A stretch of 56,292 nt of DNA, from assembly GCF_025149945.1 (NCBI RefSeq), contig NZ_JALXVH010000013.1:1-56292 (forward strand). The letters run 5' to 3'. The DNA is from Kocuria sp. p3-SID1428. GTDB taxonomy: Bacteria > Actinomycetota > Actinomycetes > Actinomycetales > Micrococcaceae. Positions 15,976 to 23,913 of the stretch are shown one piece after another. Positions within the stretch are counted from its first letter, which is position 1; each line of letters starts with the position of its first letter. Both the position numbers and the translations under genes were made by a program. Below the pieces are notes generated by a model. It worked only from the letters and a program-made list of their open reading frames with translations, searched no databases and was not told the origin of the DNA.

Positions 15976-18039
15976 TCACAGCGCGGCAGCGACCTCCACG
16001 CCCTGCTTGATCGCTCGCTTGGCATCGAGCTCAGCGGCCACATCCGCCCCACCGATGATGTGCAGGCTGATGCCGGACTGCTCCAGGGGCTCCACGAGCT
16101 CGCGCTGGGAGACCTGGCCAGCGCACAGGATCACCGAGTCCACGGGCAGCACCAGGGGCTCGCACGGGGCGTCGGCGGCATCGGTGTCGGAGGAGTCCTC
16201 GGCGGGCACCGTGAGATGCAGGCCGTCGTCGTCGATGCGCACGTACTGTGCGCCGGTGATCTGGTGGACGCCGCGTGCCCGCAGGGCAGCGCGGTGCACC
16301 CAGCCGGTGGTGACGCCCAGGTCCTTGCCGATCGAGGACGTGCGGCGCTGGATGAGGTGCACCTGACGCGGCGAGGGCTCCGGGTCGGGCTTGCGCAGCG
16401 CGCCGATCTGGGCGTCGGGGCCTGTCAGCGGGGCCACGCCCCACTCCTTCTGCCAGTCCTCCACGGGCGTGGGCTGCGGGCCGGTGTGGGTCAGCAACTC
16501 GCACACGTCCACGCCGATGCCGCCGGCGCCGATCACGGCCACGCGCTGGCCGGCCTGGCGACGTCCGCTGACCAGGTCCGGGTAGGTGATGACCGAGGGA
16601 TGCTCGAGCCCGTCGATCTCGGGGACCCGCGGCTCCACACCCGTGGCCAGGATGACGTGGTCCCAGCCGCCATCGATCAGCTCCTGGGCCCTCACCCGGT
16701 GCCCCGTGCGCACCGCCACCCCCAGGTCCTCGAGCCGCTGCGTGAAGTAGCGCAGGGTCTCGGCGAACTCCTCCTTGCCGGGGATGCGCTGGGCCAGGGC
16801 GAACTGCCCGCCCAGGTGGTCCTGGGCCTCGAAGAGCTCCACCCGATGACCGCGCTCGGCGGCGGCCACCGCGGTGGACAGGCCTGCCGGGCCGGCGCCG
16901 ATCACGGCCACCCGCTGCGCGGTGCGCGTGGGCTCGAGCACCAGGGTCGTCTCCCGGCCCGCCCGCGGGTTCACCAGGCAGGAGGCCCGCTTCTGGGAGA
17001 ACGTGTGGTCCAGGCAGGCCTGGTTGCAGGCGATGCACGTGTTGATCTGCTCGTCGCGGCCCTCGACGGCCTTGCGGACCCAGGCGGGATCGGCCAGGAA
17101 GGGCCGCGCCATGGACACCAGATCGGCCTGTCCCTCGGCCAGGATCGTCTCCGCGTCCTCCGGCATGGAGATGCGGTTGGACGCCGCGACCGGCACCGAG
17201 ACCTCGGCCTTCAGCGCGGCGGTCGCCTCCGTGAAGGCAGCGCGCGGGACGCTCGTGACGATCGTGGGCACGCGGGCCTCGTGCCAGCCGATGCCGGTGT
17301 TGAAGACGTCGACGCCTGCGTCCTCGAGCTCATGGGCCAGGACGACGACGTCCTCCCAGGCCTGGCCGCCGTCGACCAGGTCCATCAGGGAGATCCGGTA
17401 GATGATCGGCAGCCCCGGGGCCGCGGCGCGCACCGCGCGCACGACCTCCACCGGGAAGCGACGACGGCGCTGGGCGTCGCCGCCCCAGTCGTCCTCGCGC
17501 TGATTCGTGCGCTGGGCCAGGAACTGGTTGAGCAGGTAGCCCTCCGAGCCCATGATCTCGACGGCGCCGTAGCCGGCCTCCTGGGCGAGCACGGCGCAGC
17601 GGGCGAAGTCCTGGATCGCGGCCCGGACCTGCTCGTCGGTCAGCTCTCGGGCGGGGAAAGGGCTGATGGGGGACTGCGTGGCCGAGGCGGAGACGGCCTT
17701 GGGGTGATAGGCGTAGCGCCCCGCGTGCAGGATCTGCAGGGCCAGCAGGCCGCCGGCGTCGTGCACGGCGTCGGTGAGGATCCGGTGATGGGCCGCCTGG
17801 GCGGGATCCGAGAGCTGGCCGCCTCCGGGGGTGAGGCGGCCTTCGCCGTTGGGGCTGAATCCGCCGGTGATCATCAGCCCGGCTCCGCCGCGGGCGCGCT
17901 CGGCGAAGTACGCGGCGAGCTCGGGGAACTGCTCGGGATCGTCCTCCATGCCGGTGTGCATGGAGCCCATGAGGATGCGGTGGGGCAGCTCCAGTGCGCC
18001 GATGCTCAGCGGGGCGGAGAGGCGGGGGTGCTCGGTCAT
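15976..18039 (-). CDS. fadH: NADPH-dependent 2,4-dienoyl-CoA reductase
   Basis: 687 aa, the usual length for FadH-type enzymes. Residues 1-340 are an OYE-like FMN TIM barrel (ELPHRILMGSMHTGMED, EIMGSEGYLLNQFLAQRTNQ). A 4Fe-4S cluster motif follows (INTCIACNQACLDH, then CLVNP). The rest is an FAD/NAD(P) domain with VAVIGAGPAGLSTAVAAAER and a second Rossmann motif VAVIGAGGIGVDVCELL. The enzyme reduces 2,4-dienoyl-CoA in beta-oxidation of unsaturated fatty acids. The ATG has an AGGAG site 4 nt upstream. It is divergent from pxpA, and the shared intergenic region carries the GATTGTTGAACAATC palindrome, so it may share control. Confidence 0.92.
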   Translation of the reverse strand: MTEHPRLSAPLSIGALELPHRILMGSMHTGMEDDPEQFPELAAYFAERARGGAGLMITGGFSPNGEGRLTPGGGQLSDPAQAAHHRILTDAVHDAGGLLALQILHAGRYAYHPKAVSASATQSPISPFPARELTDEQVRAAIQDFARCAVLAQEAGYGAVEIMGSEGYLLNQFLAQRTNQREDDWGGDAQRRRRFPVEVVRAVRAAAPGLPIIYRISLMDLVDGGQAWEDVVVLAHELEDAGVDVFNTGIGWHEARVPTIVTSVPRAAFTEATAALKAEVSVPVAASNRISMPEDAETILAEGQADLVSMARPFLADPAWVRKAVEGRDEQINTCIACNQACLDHTFSQKRASCLVNPRAGRETTLVLEPTRTAQRVAVIGAGPAGLSTAVAAAERGHRVELFEAQDHLGGQFALAQRIPGKEEFAETLRYFTQRLEDLGVAVRTGHRVRAQELIDGGWDHVILATGVEPRVPEIDGLEHPSVITYPDLVSGRRQAGQRVAVIGAGGIGVDVCELLTHTGPQPTPVEDWQKEWGVAPLTGPDAQIGALRKPDPEPSPRQVHLIQRRTSSIGKDLGVTTGWVHRAALRARGVHQITGAQYVRIDDDGLHLTVPAEDSSDTDAADAPCEPLVLPVDSVILCAGQVSQRELVEPLEQSGISLHIIGGADVAAELDAKRAIKQGVEVAAAL

Positions 18040-18140
18040 GCTGCTCCTGGGTGCGACGACTCTCAGCAGGTCGATGCAGTGGGGTATGTGATCTGCGCCA
18101 TCATAGTGACGAAGCGCCAGTAGTAGCGAACATCACATTC

Positions 18141-18155
18141 GATTGTTGAACAATC
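18141..18155. promoter_or_regulatory. Palindromic operator upstream of the pxp operon (site 1)
   Basis: GATTGTT-G-AACAATC is a perfect 15-bp palindrome. Its core TTGTTGAACAA fits the GT-N3-AC pattern known for FadR-type (FCD) GntR operators. It lies 50 nt before pxpA and 102 nt before fadH. An almost identical site stands upstream of the NRAMP/DUF1445 operon at 30837-30851. The GntR protein encoded at 22493 is the obvious candidate binder. Confidence 0.7.
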
Positions 18156-18204
18156 GCCCTCGATGGTCCATCCTGTTCCAACCACAGCAAGGAGGCCGAC
18201 TTCC

Positions 18205-18987
18205 ATGAGCGCCATCACTTCCGGGCAGCCCCGGATCGATCTCAACGCAGACTGCGGGGAGTCGCTGACCTCCTGGTCCATGCCGGACGGAGCCGAGATC
18301 CTCGAAGTCGTCTCCAGCGCCAATGTGGCCTGCGGCTTCCACGCCGGCGACCCGACCGTGGCGCGCGAGACCTGTCGCATCGCCGCCCAGCGCGGGGCCG
18401 CGATCGGCGCGCACGTCAGCTACGACGACCTCAAGGGCTTCGGCCGCCGCTTCATCGATGTGGTGCCCGCCGAGCTCACGGATCAGGTGATCTACCAGAT
18501 CGGCGCCCTGCAGGCCTGCGCCCGCTCGGTGGGCGCGCAGGTCCGCTACGTGAAGCCCCACGGCGCGCTCTACAACACGATCGTCCACCACGAGGCCCAT
18601 GCCGGGGCCGTCGTGCAGGCGCTCGCGGAGCTCGGCGACGAGCTGCCGATCCTGGTCCTGCCGGACTCCGAGATCGAGCGCCAGGGCGCAGCCGCCGGCA
18701 TCCCCACGGTGCGCGAGGCCTTCGCCGACCGCGCCTACACCCCCGAGGGTCGTCTCGTCTCGCGCCGCGAGGGGGGCTCGGTGCTGCACGACCCGGCCGA
18801 GATCTCCGCCCGCGTGGTGCAGATGGCCACCCAGCGCACCGTCACCGCGATCGACGGCTCCACCATCTCCGTGGATGCCGAGTCGATCTGCGTCCACGGC
18901 GACACCCCCGGAGCGCTCGAGATCGCCCGGCAGGTCTCGGCGGCGCTGGCCGCGGCCGGCGTCGAGCAGCGGTCGTTCCTCTCATGA
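18205..18987 (+). CDS. pxpA: 5-oxoprolinase subunit PxpA (LamB/YcsF family)
   Basis: 260 aa. LamB/YcsF hallmarks: IDLNADCGESLTSW at the N-terminus, SSANVACGFHAGDP, GAAIGAHVSYDDLKGFGRR, VRYVKPHGALYN and SICVHGDTPGALEIA near the C-terminus. In bacteria PxpA acts with PxpB and PxpC in ATP-dependent opening of 5-oxoproline (pyroglutamate) to glutamate. The ATG at 18205 has a strong AAGGAGG ribosome site, so upstream in-frame starts are rejected. Its stop overlaps the pxpBC start (ATGA). Confidence 0.93.
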   Translation: MSAITSGQPRIDLNADCGESLTSWSMPDGAEILEVVSSANVACGFHAGDPTVARETCRIAAQRGAAIGAHVSYDDLKGFGRRFIDVVPAELTDQVIYQIGALQACARSVGAQVRYVKPHGALYNTIVHHEAHAGAVVQALAELGDELPILVLPDSEIERQGAAAGIPTVREAFADRAYTPEGRLVSRREGGSVLHDPAEISARVVQMATQRTVTAIDGSTISVDAESICVHGDTPGALEIARQVSAALAAAGVEQRSFLS

Positions 18988-20699
18988 GTCCCTCCGCCGC
19001 CCCGTTTCGCGCCCTGCGCCCGGTCGCCGATCACTCGCTGCACATCGAGTGCGCCGACCTGGCCGACGCCGTGGCCGTGCACGCCGCGCTGTCCGAGCAG
19101 GGCTTCAGCGGGGTGGGCGGGGCCTCGACCGTGCTGATCCGCACGAGCGATCGTCCTGCGCTGGAGGCCGCGCTCGCGCGCATCCCTCGTGGCTCCCTGG
19201 CCGATCAGCCGGGCCGGGAGCTGACCCTGGACGTGGTCTACGACGGCGAGGACCTCCAGGAGCTCGCCGAATCGCTGGGGGTCTCGGCCGACGGGCTGAT
19301 CACCTGGCACACCGCTGAACCGTGGATCGCCGCGTTCGCGGGCTTCGCCCCGGGCTTCCTCTACTGCGCCCGATCGCTGGATGCGGTCGACGGCCTCGAG
19401 CTGCCCGATGCCCTGCGCGGCACCCCGGAGATCCCGCGCCGCAGCTCGCCGCGCACCGCCGTGCCGGCAGGCTCCGTGGCGCTGGCCGGGCAGTTCTCGG
19501 CCGTCTACCCGCGCAGCTCCCCGGGCGGGTGGCAGCTGCTGGGGCGCACCACGACACCCATGGTCGATCTGAACCAGGATCCGCCGGCGCTGCTGGCCCC
19601 GGGCGATCGCCTGACCTATCGAGCGGTGCGCGAGGCCGTGGAGGTCCAGGCCCCCGCGCAGCCCGAGCAGACGGAGGCCGATCCCGGGCATCACCTGGTG
19701 GTCGAGACCGCCGGACTGCAGGCGCTGATCCAGGACCGCGGTCGACCGGGTCGCGCCGACGTGGGGATCTCCTCCTCCGGCGCGCTCGATCGCGCCGCCG
19801 CCGACCGAGCCGCCCGGCTGGTCGGCAATATGCCGGGCACGGCATGCGTGGAGAGCGTGCTCGGCGGGCTGAGCCTGCGGGCCGCGGGCGATCAGGTCCT
19901 TGCCGTGACCGGCGCTGCTGTGGAGCTGGAGGTCGTCCCGGCGCCGATGTCGGACTCGGCTGACAGGTCTGCGATCGAGCAGTCAGAGCCGGCCGAGCAG
20001 GCGGTGAGCGCTCCGACGCCCGAGCGGGGCTGGCGCCCGCGCCCCGGTCTGCCCTTCGCCCTCAAGGACGGCCAGACGCTGCGGGTGGGCGCCCCCACCG
20101 ACGGGCTGCGCGTGTACGTGGCGGTGCGCGGCGGCATCGAGACCCCTGCGGTCATCGGCAGCCGCGCGACCGACACCCTGGCGGGCCTCGGCCCGGCTGC
20201 GCTGTCCGACGGCGACCGACTGGCTGTGGGCCGTGACCCCGGCACCGCCGTGGACTGGCCGCTCGAGGTCGCCGGCGCTCCGGTTGCCCAGCCGACTCCG
20301 CCGAGCGGGCCGCTGGAGGTCCGCGTGGTCCTGGGCCCGCGCGACGACTGGTTCACGCCTGAGGCCCTGGAGTCCTTCCAGGAGCAGGAGTGGGCTGTCG
20401 CGGCGGCCTCCGATCGCGTGGGCGCCCGACTCGAGGGCCGCGAGCTGGCTCGCAGCATCGAGCGCGAGCTGCCCAGCGAGGGCACCGTGCCCGGCAGCAT
20501 CCAGGTGCCGGCCTCCGGCCTGCCCGTCGTGTTCCTGAGAGACCACCCCGTGACCGGCGGCTACCCGGTCATCGCCTGCGTGCTCGAGGCCGATCTGGAC
20601 CTCATGGCCCAGGCCGCTCCCGGCAGGACGGTGCGCTTCATCGCCGTCGAGCCCGCCACCACCGACACCGTCGCAGCGCCTGCTGCCGAGAACCACTGA
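18984..20699 (+). CDS. Fused 5-oxoprolinase subunits PxpB-PxpC (KipI-KipA)
   Basis: 571 aa fusion. Residues 1-220 are PxpB/KipI (carboxyltransferase subdomain C/D): AFAGFAPGFLYCARSLDAVD, EIPRRSSPRTAVPAGSVALA and YPRSSPGGWQLLGRT. After a Pro/Glu linker, residues 235-560 are PxpC/KipA (subdomain A/B): GLQALIQDRGRPGRADVGIS, SGALDRAAADRAARLVGN and YVAVRGGIETPAVIGSRATD, ending GYPVIACVLEADLDLMAQ. A ~40-residue low-complexity insert interrupts the PxpC domain near residues 315-350. KipI/KipA domains are homologous to the carboxyltransferase domain of urea carboxylase. The gene overlaps pxpA by 4 nt and precedes a biotin carboxylase gene by 10 nt. Confidence 0.92.
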   Translation: MSPSAAPFRALRPVADHSLHIECADLADAVAVHAALSEQGFSGVGGASTVLIRTSDRPALEAALARIPRGSLADQPGRELTLDVVYDGEDLQELAESLGVSADGLITWHTAEPWIAAFAGFAPGFLYCARSLDAVDGLELPDALRGTPEIPRRSSPRTAVPAGSVALAGQFSAVYPRSSPGGWQLLGRTTTPMVDLNQDPPALLAPGDRLTYRAVREAVEVQAPAQPEQTEADPGHHLVVETAGLQALIQDRGRPGRADVGISSSGALDRAAADRAARLVGNMPGTACVESVLGGLSLRAAGDQVLAVTGAAVELEVVPAPMSDSADRSAIEQSEPAEQAVSAPTPERGWRPRPGLPFALKDGQTLRVGAPTDGLRVYVAVRGGIETPAVIGSRATDTLAGLGPAALSDGDRLAVGRDPGTAVDWPLEVAGAPVAQPTPPSGPLEVRVVLGPRDDWFTPEALESFQEQEWAVAAASDRVGARLEGRELARSIERELPSEGTVPGSIQVPASGLPVVFLRDHPVTGGYPVIACVLEADLDLMAQAAPGRTVRFIAVEPATTDTVAAPAAENH

Positions 20700-20709
20700 G
20701 GAGACCATC

Positions 20710-22452
20710 GTGCAGAAGGTCCTGATCGCCAACCGCGGCGAGATCGCCGTGCGCATCATCCACGCCTGCGCCGAGGCCGGCCTGAGCTCGGTGGCCGTCT
20801 ACGCCGACCCGGACGCCGACGCCCCGCATGTCCACCTGGCCGACGAGGCCTATGCGCTCGAGGGCACCAGCCCGACCGAGACGTACCTGGACCAGGAGGC
20901 GATCCTGGCGATCGCCCAGCGCGCCGGCGCCGATGCCGTGCACCCCGGCTACGGCTTCCTGTCGGAGAACGCGTCCTTCGCCCGCGGGGTCATCGAGGCG
21001 GGCCTGACCTGGATCGGGCCGCGCCCCGAGACCATCGAGAAGCTCGGCGACAAGGTCCAGGCCCGCGACATCGCCCGCACCGTGGGCGCTCCGCTGGTCC
21101 CGGGCACCGACGGTCCCGTTGCCTCCGGCGCGGAGGCAACGGCCTTCGCCGAGGAGCACGGGCTGCCCGTGATCATCAAGGCCGCTCACGGCGGCGGCGG
21201 GCGAGGCATGCGCGTGGTCCGCGAGCTCTCCGAGGTCGAGGATGCCTTCGCCTCGGCGGCGCGCGAGGCCCAGAGCGCGTTCGGTCGCCCCGAGTGCTTC
21301 GTGGAGCGCTTCCTCGATGAGCCGCGCCACGTCGAGGCCCAGGTGGTCTGCGACTCCCACGGCGGCGTGGCCGTGCTCGGCACCCGCGACTGCTCGCTGC
21401 AGCGCCGCCACCAGAAGCTCGTGGAGGAGGCCCCGGCGCCGTTCCTCACCGACGAGCAGCGCGAGCGGATCCACACCGCCGCCGCCGAGATCTGCCGCGA
21501 GGCCGGGTATGTGGGCGTGGGCACCGCCGAGTTCCTGGTGGGACGCGACGGGCTGATCTCCTTCCTGGAGGTCAACACCCGCCTGCAGGTCGAGCACCCG
21601 ATCACCGAGGAGGTCTACGGCGCGGATCTGGTCCAGCTGCAGCTGCTCGTGGCGGACGGCGGGCACCTGCCCGAGGGCCTGGGCGCGCAGACGCAGGGCC
21701 ACGCCTTCGAGTTCCGCATCAACGCGGAGGACCCGGGTCGCGGCTTCCTGCCCGGCGGCGGTCGCATCGAGGCGATCGACGCCCCCACCGGCCCCGGCAT
21801 CCGCCTGGACTCCGGCGTGCGCGCCGGCCAGGAGGTCGCTACGACCTTCGACTCGATGCTGCTCAAGCTGATCGTGCACGGCGCGGATCGGCAGTCCGCG
21901 CTGCGACGGGCCCGTCGTGCCTTGGCCGAGATCCGCATCCACGGCGTGGCCACCACGGTCCCGTTCCACCGGGCCGCGATCGAGGCGCCCGAGTTCACGG
22001 CCGAGGAGGCCCAGGACTTCACCGTCCACACGGCCTGGATCGAGACCGAGTTCGCCGAGCGCCTCAGCGCCGACGACGGCTACGCGGCCGACTACCTGCG
22101 CGCCGCCGAGCTGGGCCGCTCACGGTTCAGCGTGGACATCGACGGTCGCCGCGTGATGCTCGGCGTGCCCAAGGCGCTGGCTGCGGCGCTCGAGTCCGGC
22201 GGGCAGGCGTCGTCGGAGACCGCTGAGGGCGACGACGACGGCGCGGTGAAGGCCGGCGTGGGCGGCACTGTGCTGAAGTGGCTCGTCGAGGAGGGCGCAC
22301 AGGTCCAGGCCGGTGACGACCTGCTGGTGCTCGAGGTCATGAAGACCGAGTCGAAGGTGGCTGCGCCGTGCGCGGGCACCCTGTCCGAGAGGGGCGTGTC
22401 CGAGGGCGATGCCGTGACGGCCGGTCAGGTGCTCGGCCGCATCACGTCATGA
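20710..22452 (+). CDS. Biotin carboxylase-BCCP fusion subunit (acyl-CoA/urea carboxylase alpha type)
   Basis: 580 aa. Residues 1-445 are biotin carboxylase: KVLIANRGEIAVRIIHACAE, AVHPGYGFLSENASFARGVI, the Gly-rich ATP loop KAAHGGGGRGMRVV and EVNTRLQVEHPITEEVYGAD. The last 75 residues are a biotinyl domain, LLVLEVMKTESKVAAPCAGT, with biotinylated Lys545 in an MKTE rather than MKME context. The GTG start follows GAGGAG. No acyl-CoA carboxyltransferase beta subunit is nearby. The neighbouring PxpB-PxpC fusion is the only carboxyltransferase-like partner, so a urea-carboxylase-like complex is inferred. Confidence 0.9.
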   Translation: MQKVLIANRGEIAVRIIHACAEAGLSSVAVYADPDADAPHVHLADEAYALEGTSPTETYLDQEAILAIAQRAGADAVHPGYGFLSENASFARGVIEAGLTWIGPRPETIEKLGDKVQARDIARTVGAPLVPGTDGPVASGAEATAFAEEHGLPVIIKAAHGGGGRGMRVVRELSEVEDAFASAAREAQSAFGRPECFVERFLDEPRHVEAQVVCDSHGGVAVLGTRDCSLQRRHQKLVEEAPAPFLTDEQRERIHTAAAEICREAGYVGVGTAEFLVGRDGLISFLEVNTRLQVEHPITEEVYGADLVQLQLLVADGGHLPEGLGAQTQGHAFEFRINAEDPGRGFLPGGGRIEAIDAPTGPGIRLDSGVRAGQEVATTFDSMLLKLIVHGADRQSALRRARRALAEIRIHGVATTVPFHRAAIEAPEFTAEEAQDFTVHTAWIETEFAERLSADDGYAADYLRAAELGRSRFSVDIDGRRVMLGVPKALAAALESGGQASSETAEGDDDGAVKAGVGGTVLKWLVEEGAQVQAGDDLLVLEVMKTESKVAAPCAGTLSERGVSEGDAVTAGQVLGRITS

Positions 22453-22492
22453 AACGGGAGGTCATCCTGACGCCGACTGGCACGATGAACTC

Positions 22493-23224
22493 ATGACCAT
22501 CGAGATCGAGGTGCCGCTGCCTGACATGACCGTGCTCGGGCCTGTGCGCGAAGCGGTGGACTCGGAGCATGAGGGGTGGGGCGCGGTCGCGCGCGGAGCC
22601 GAGGTCCTGCGCCGCGGCGTCGTCACGGGCCTCCTGCGACCGGGCGCCCGGCTGCCCGAGGAACGCCTGGCGGCCGTGCTGGGCATCTCCCGCAACTCCC
22701 TGCGCGCGGCTTTCGACGAGGTCGAGCAGGAGCACCTGGTCGAGCGCGAGCGCCACCGCGGCATCCGTGTGTGCCTGCCGGATGAGACCACGGTCCATCA
22801 GCTCTTCCGCGCACGGCTGGCCCTGGAGGGGGCGGCGCTGCGCTGGCCGGAGGCGGGGACGCGTGGTCGTGCGGTCGAGCAGATGACCGCCGCTGTGGAG
22901 ACCGGTCGCTGGGCCGGCGATGCGGGGCAGGTCGCGGCCATGGCCGAGGCCAACGACGCCTTCCATCGGGCCGTCGTCTCGCTGTCCGACTCGCACCGGC
23001 AGCTCGAGCTCATGAAGCAGGTGCAGTCCGAGCTGCGCCTGCTCTTCCACACGCTCGATGACACTCCGGCGTTCCACCAGCCGTGGGTCGAGCGCAACGC
23101 GGCGCTCGTGGAGCTCGTGGCGCAGGAGCGCGATGCCGAGGCCGCCGACCGGATCGGCGATTACCTCCGCGACTCCCGGCGCACGATCCTGGAGCTGTGG
23201 GGCCGCTCCTCCAGTCGCAGCTGA
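22493..23224 (+). CDS. GntR family regulator, FadR/FCD subfamily
   Basis: 243 aa. An N-terminal winged helix, VVTGLLRPGARLPEERLAAV then LGISRNSLRAAFDEVEQEHL, is followed by an all-helical FCD ligand domain with metal or acid ligands in AMAEANDAFHRAVVSLSDS (Asp and His) and DRIGDYLRDSRRTI. It is 40 nt after the carboxylase gene and closes the pxp operon. It is the candidate regulator of the TTGT-N3-ACAA palindromes at 18141 and 30837. In B. subtilis the equivalent cluster has an unrelated kipR regulator. CACGAT ends 6 nt before the ATG, which may allow a separate leaderless transcript. Confidence 0.88.
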   Translation: MTIEIEVPLPDMTVLGPVREAVDSEHEGWGAVARGAEVLRRGVVTGLLRPGARLPEERLAAVLGISRNSLRAAFDEVEQEHLVERERHRGIRVCLPDETTVHQLFRARLALEGAALRWPEAGTRGRAVEQMTAAVETGRWAGDAGQVAAMAEANDAFHRAVVSLSDSHRQLELMKQVQSELRLLFHTLDDTPAFHQPWVERNAALVELVAQERDAEAADRIGDYLRDSRRTILELWGRSSSRS

Positions 23225-23279
23225 CCAGCCCTGCAGGTCGCCAGGTCGTGGCCCGCCTTCCTATGCCTCGTAGCAAGAC

Positions 23280-23297
23280 GTACAATTTGTTGTACAA
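23280..23297. promoter_or_regulatory. Operator/promoter of the yefM-yoeB pair
   Basis: GTACAA-TTTG-TTGTAC (23280-23295) is a perfect 6-bp inverted repeat overlapping a good -10 hexamer, TACAAT (23281-23286). It contains TGTACA (23291-23296), the core recognised by YefM-type antitoxins. The same stretch holds TTGTTGTACAA (23287-23297), one base different from the GntR-site core TTGTTGAACAA. Confidence 0.65.
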
Positions 23298-23306
23298 GGA
23301 GGCATC

Positions 23307-23564
23307 ATGAGGACGATGACCTATTCCGAATCGCGCCAGCGGTACGCCGAGGTGCTGGATTCCGTCGTGGATGACCGTGAGGGTGTCGTCATCACCCGCT
23401 CGGGTCGCGAGTCCGCCGTCATCCTCTCGCTGGAGGACTACGAGTCTCTGCGGGAGACGGCCTACCTCATGCGCTCGCCCGCCAATGCCCGCCGTCTTCT
23501 AGATGCCATGGAGCGGCTGGAAGCTGGTCAGTCGCAGGCTCACGAGCTGCTCCCGGAGGACTGA
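23307..23564 (+). CDS. yefM: Type II antitoxin, Phd/YefM family
   Basis: 85 aa. The N-terminal DNA-binding domain, MTYSESRQRYAEVLDSVVDD and VVITRSGRESAVILSLEDYE, is typical of YefM. The C-terminal tail that wraps the toxin is LRETAYLMRSPANARRLLDA then MERLEAGQSQAHELLPED. AGGAGG ends 4 nt before the ATG at 23307. It binds and neutralises the YoeB toxin encoded 2 nt downstream and represses its own promoter. Its start is only 83 nt after the gntR stop. Confidence 0.93.
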   Translation: MRTMTYSESRQRYAEVLDSVVDDREGVVITRSGRESAVILSLEDYESLRETAYLMRSPANARRLLDAMERLEAGQSQAHELLPED

Positions 23565-23566
23565 GA

Positions 23567-23827
23567 GTGCAGCTGCTCTGGGACGAGGCCGCCTGGGAGG
23601 ACTACCTGTGGTGGCAGGCCCAGGACCGGAAGATCCTCAAGCGCATCAACAGGCTTCTCGAGGACGTCCAGCGCAACGGGAATGAGGGCATCGGCAAGCC
23701 CGAAGCGCTCAAGCACGGCTTCGGCGGCTTCTGGTTGCGGCGGATCACCGACGAGCACCGACTGGTCTACAAGGTCCTCGAGGATCGTGTGCTGATTGCC
23801 CAGTGCCGCTACCACTACGGCCGCTGA
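23567..23827 (+). CDS. yoeB: Type II toxin, Txe/YoeB family mRNA interferase
   Basis: 86 aa, the canonical length. WDEAAWEDYLWWQAQDRKIL and GKPEALKHGFGGFWLRRITD match E. coli YoeB closely. The catalytic Glu46, Arg65 and His83 are all present at the same numbers as in E. coli, and the protein ends CRYHYGR. YoeB binds the ribosomal A site and cleaves mRNA. The GTG start is 2 nt after the yefM stop, with GGAGG inside the antitoxin end. All key residues are intact, so the toxin should be active when free. Confidence 0.94.
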   Translation: MQLLWDEAAWEDYLWWQAQDRKILKRINRLLEDVQRNGNEGIGKPEALKHGFGGFWLRRITDEHRLVYKVLEDRVLIAQCRYHYGR

Positions 23828-23913
23828 CATGGATCCGCGCGTGGTGACCTGCGCTGCAGTCTGAGACTGTATCCCCTAGTGGGACTGCATATCCTCCTCC
23901 GAAGGGGCACGCC

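Larger units (their letters stand above)
14540..16010 (+). pseudogene. AMP-dependent acyl-CoA ligase (YhfT-like) with two frameshifts
   Basis: An adenylate-forming ligase reads through three frames. Part 1 (14540-14764) begins MPFLDRLNRWAAQRPGELAV. Part 2 (from 14767) contains LIGLTSGTTALPKGFRRS, the AMP-binding P-loop, and IWEYCGAAELGFIA. Part 3 (from 15636) contains YPQEIEAVLALLPGVADVVV and LPLTGNGKLSR with the catalytic Lys. Each junction is mended by adding one base, near 14765 and near 15634. In B. subtilis a bioY homologue is clustered with thiolase yhfS and ligase yhfT, so this position after bioY fits. The third frame stays open to 16010, inside the convergent reductase gene. The lesions could be real decay or sequencing errors. 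Confidence 0.85.

Noticed and set aside
14540..16010. Programmed frameshifting in the acyl-CoA ligase gene
   Set aside because: Neither junction has a slippery heptamer or a downstream stimulatory structure, and two events in one gene fit deletion or sequencing error better.
15916..18123. Open frame of 735 codons on the plus strand
   Set aside because: It is antisense to fadH. Only its first few codons are discussed, as a possible thiolase remnant.
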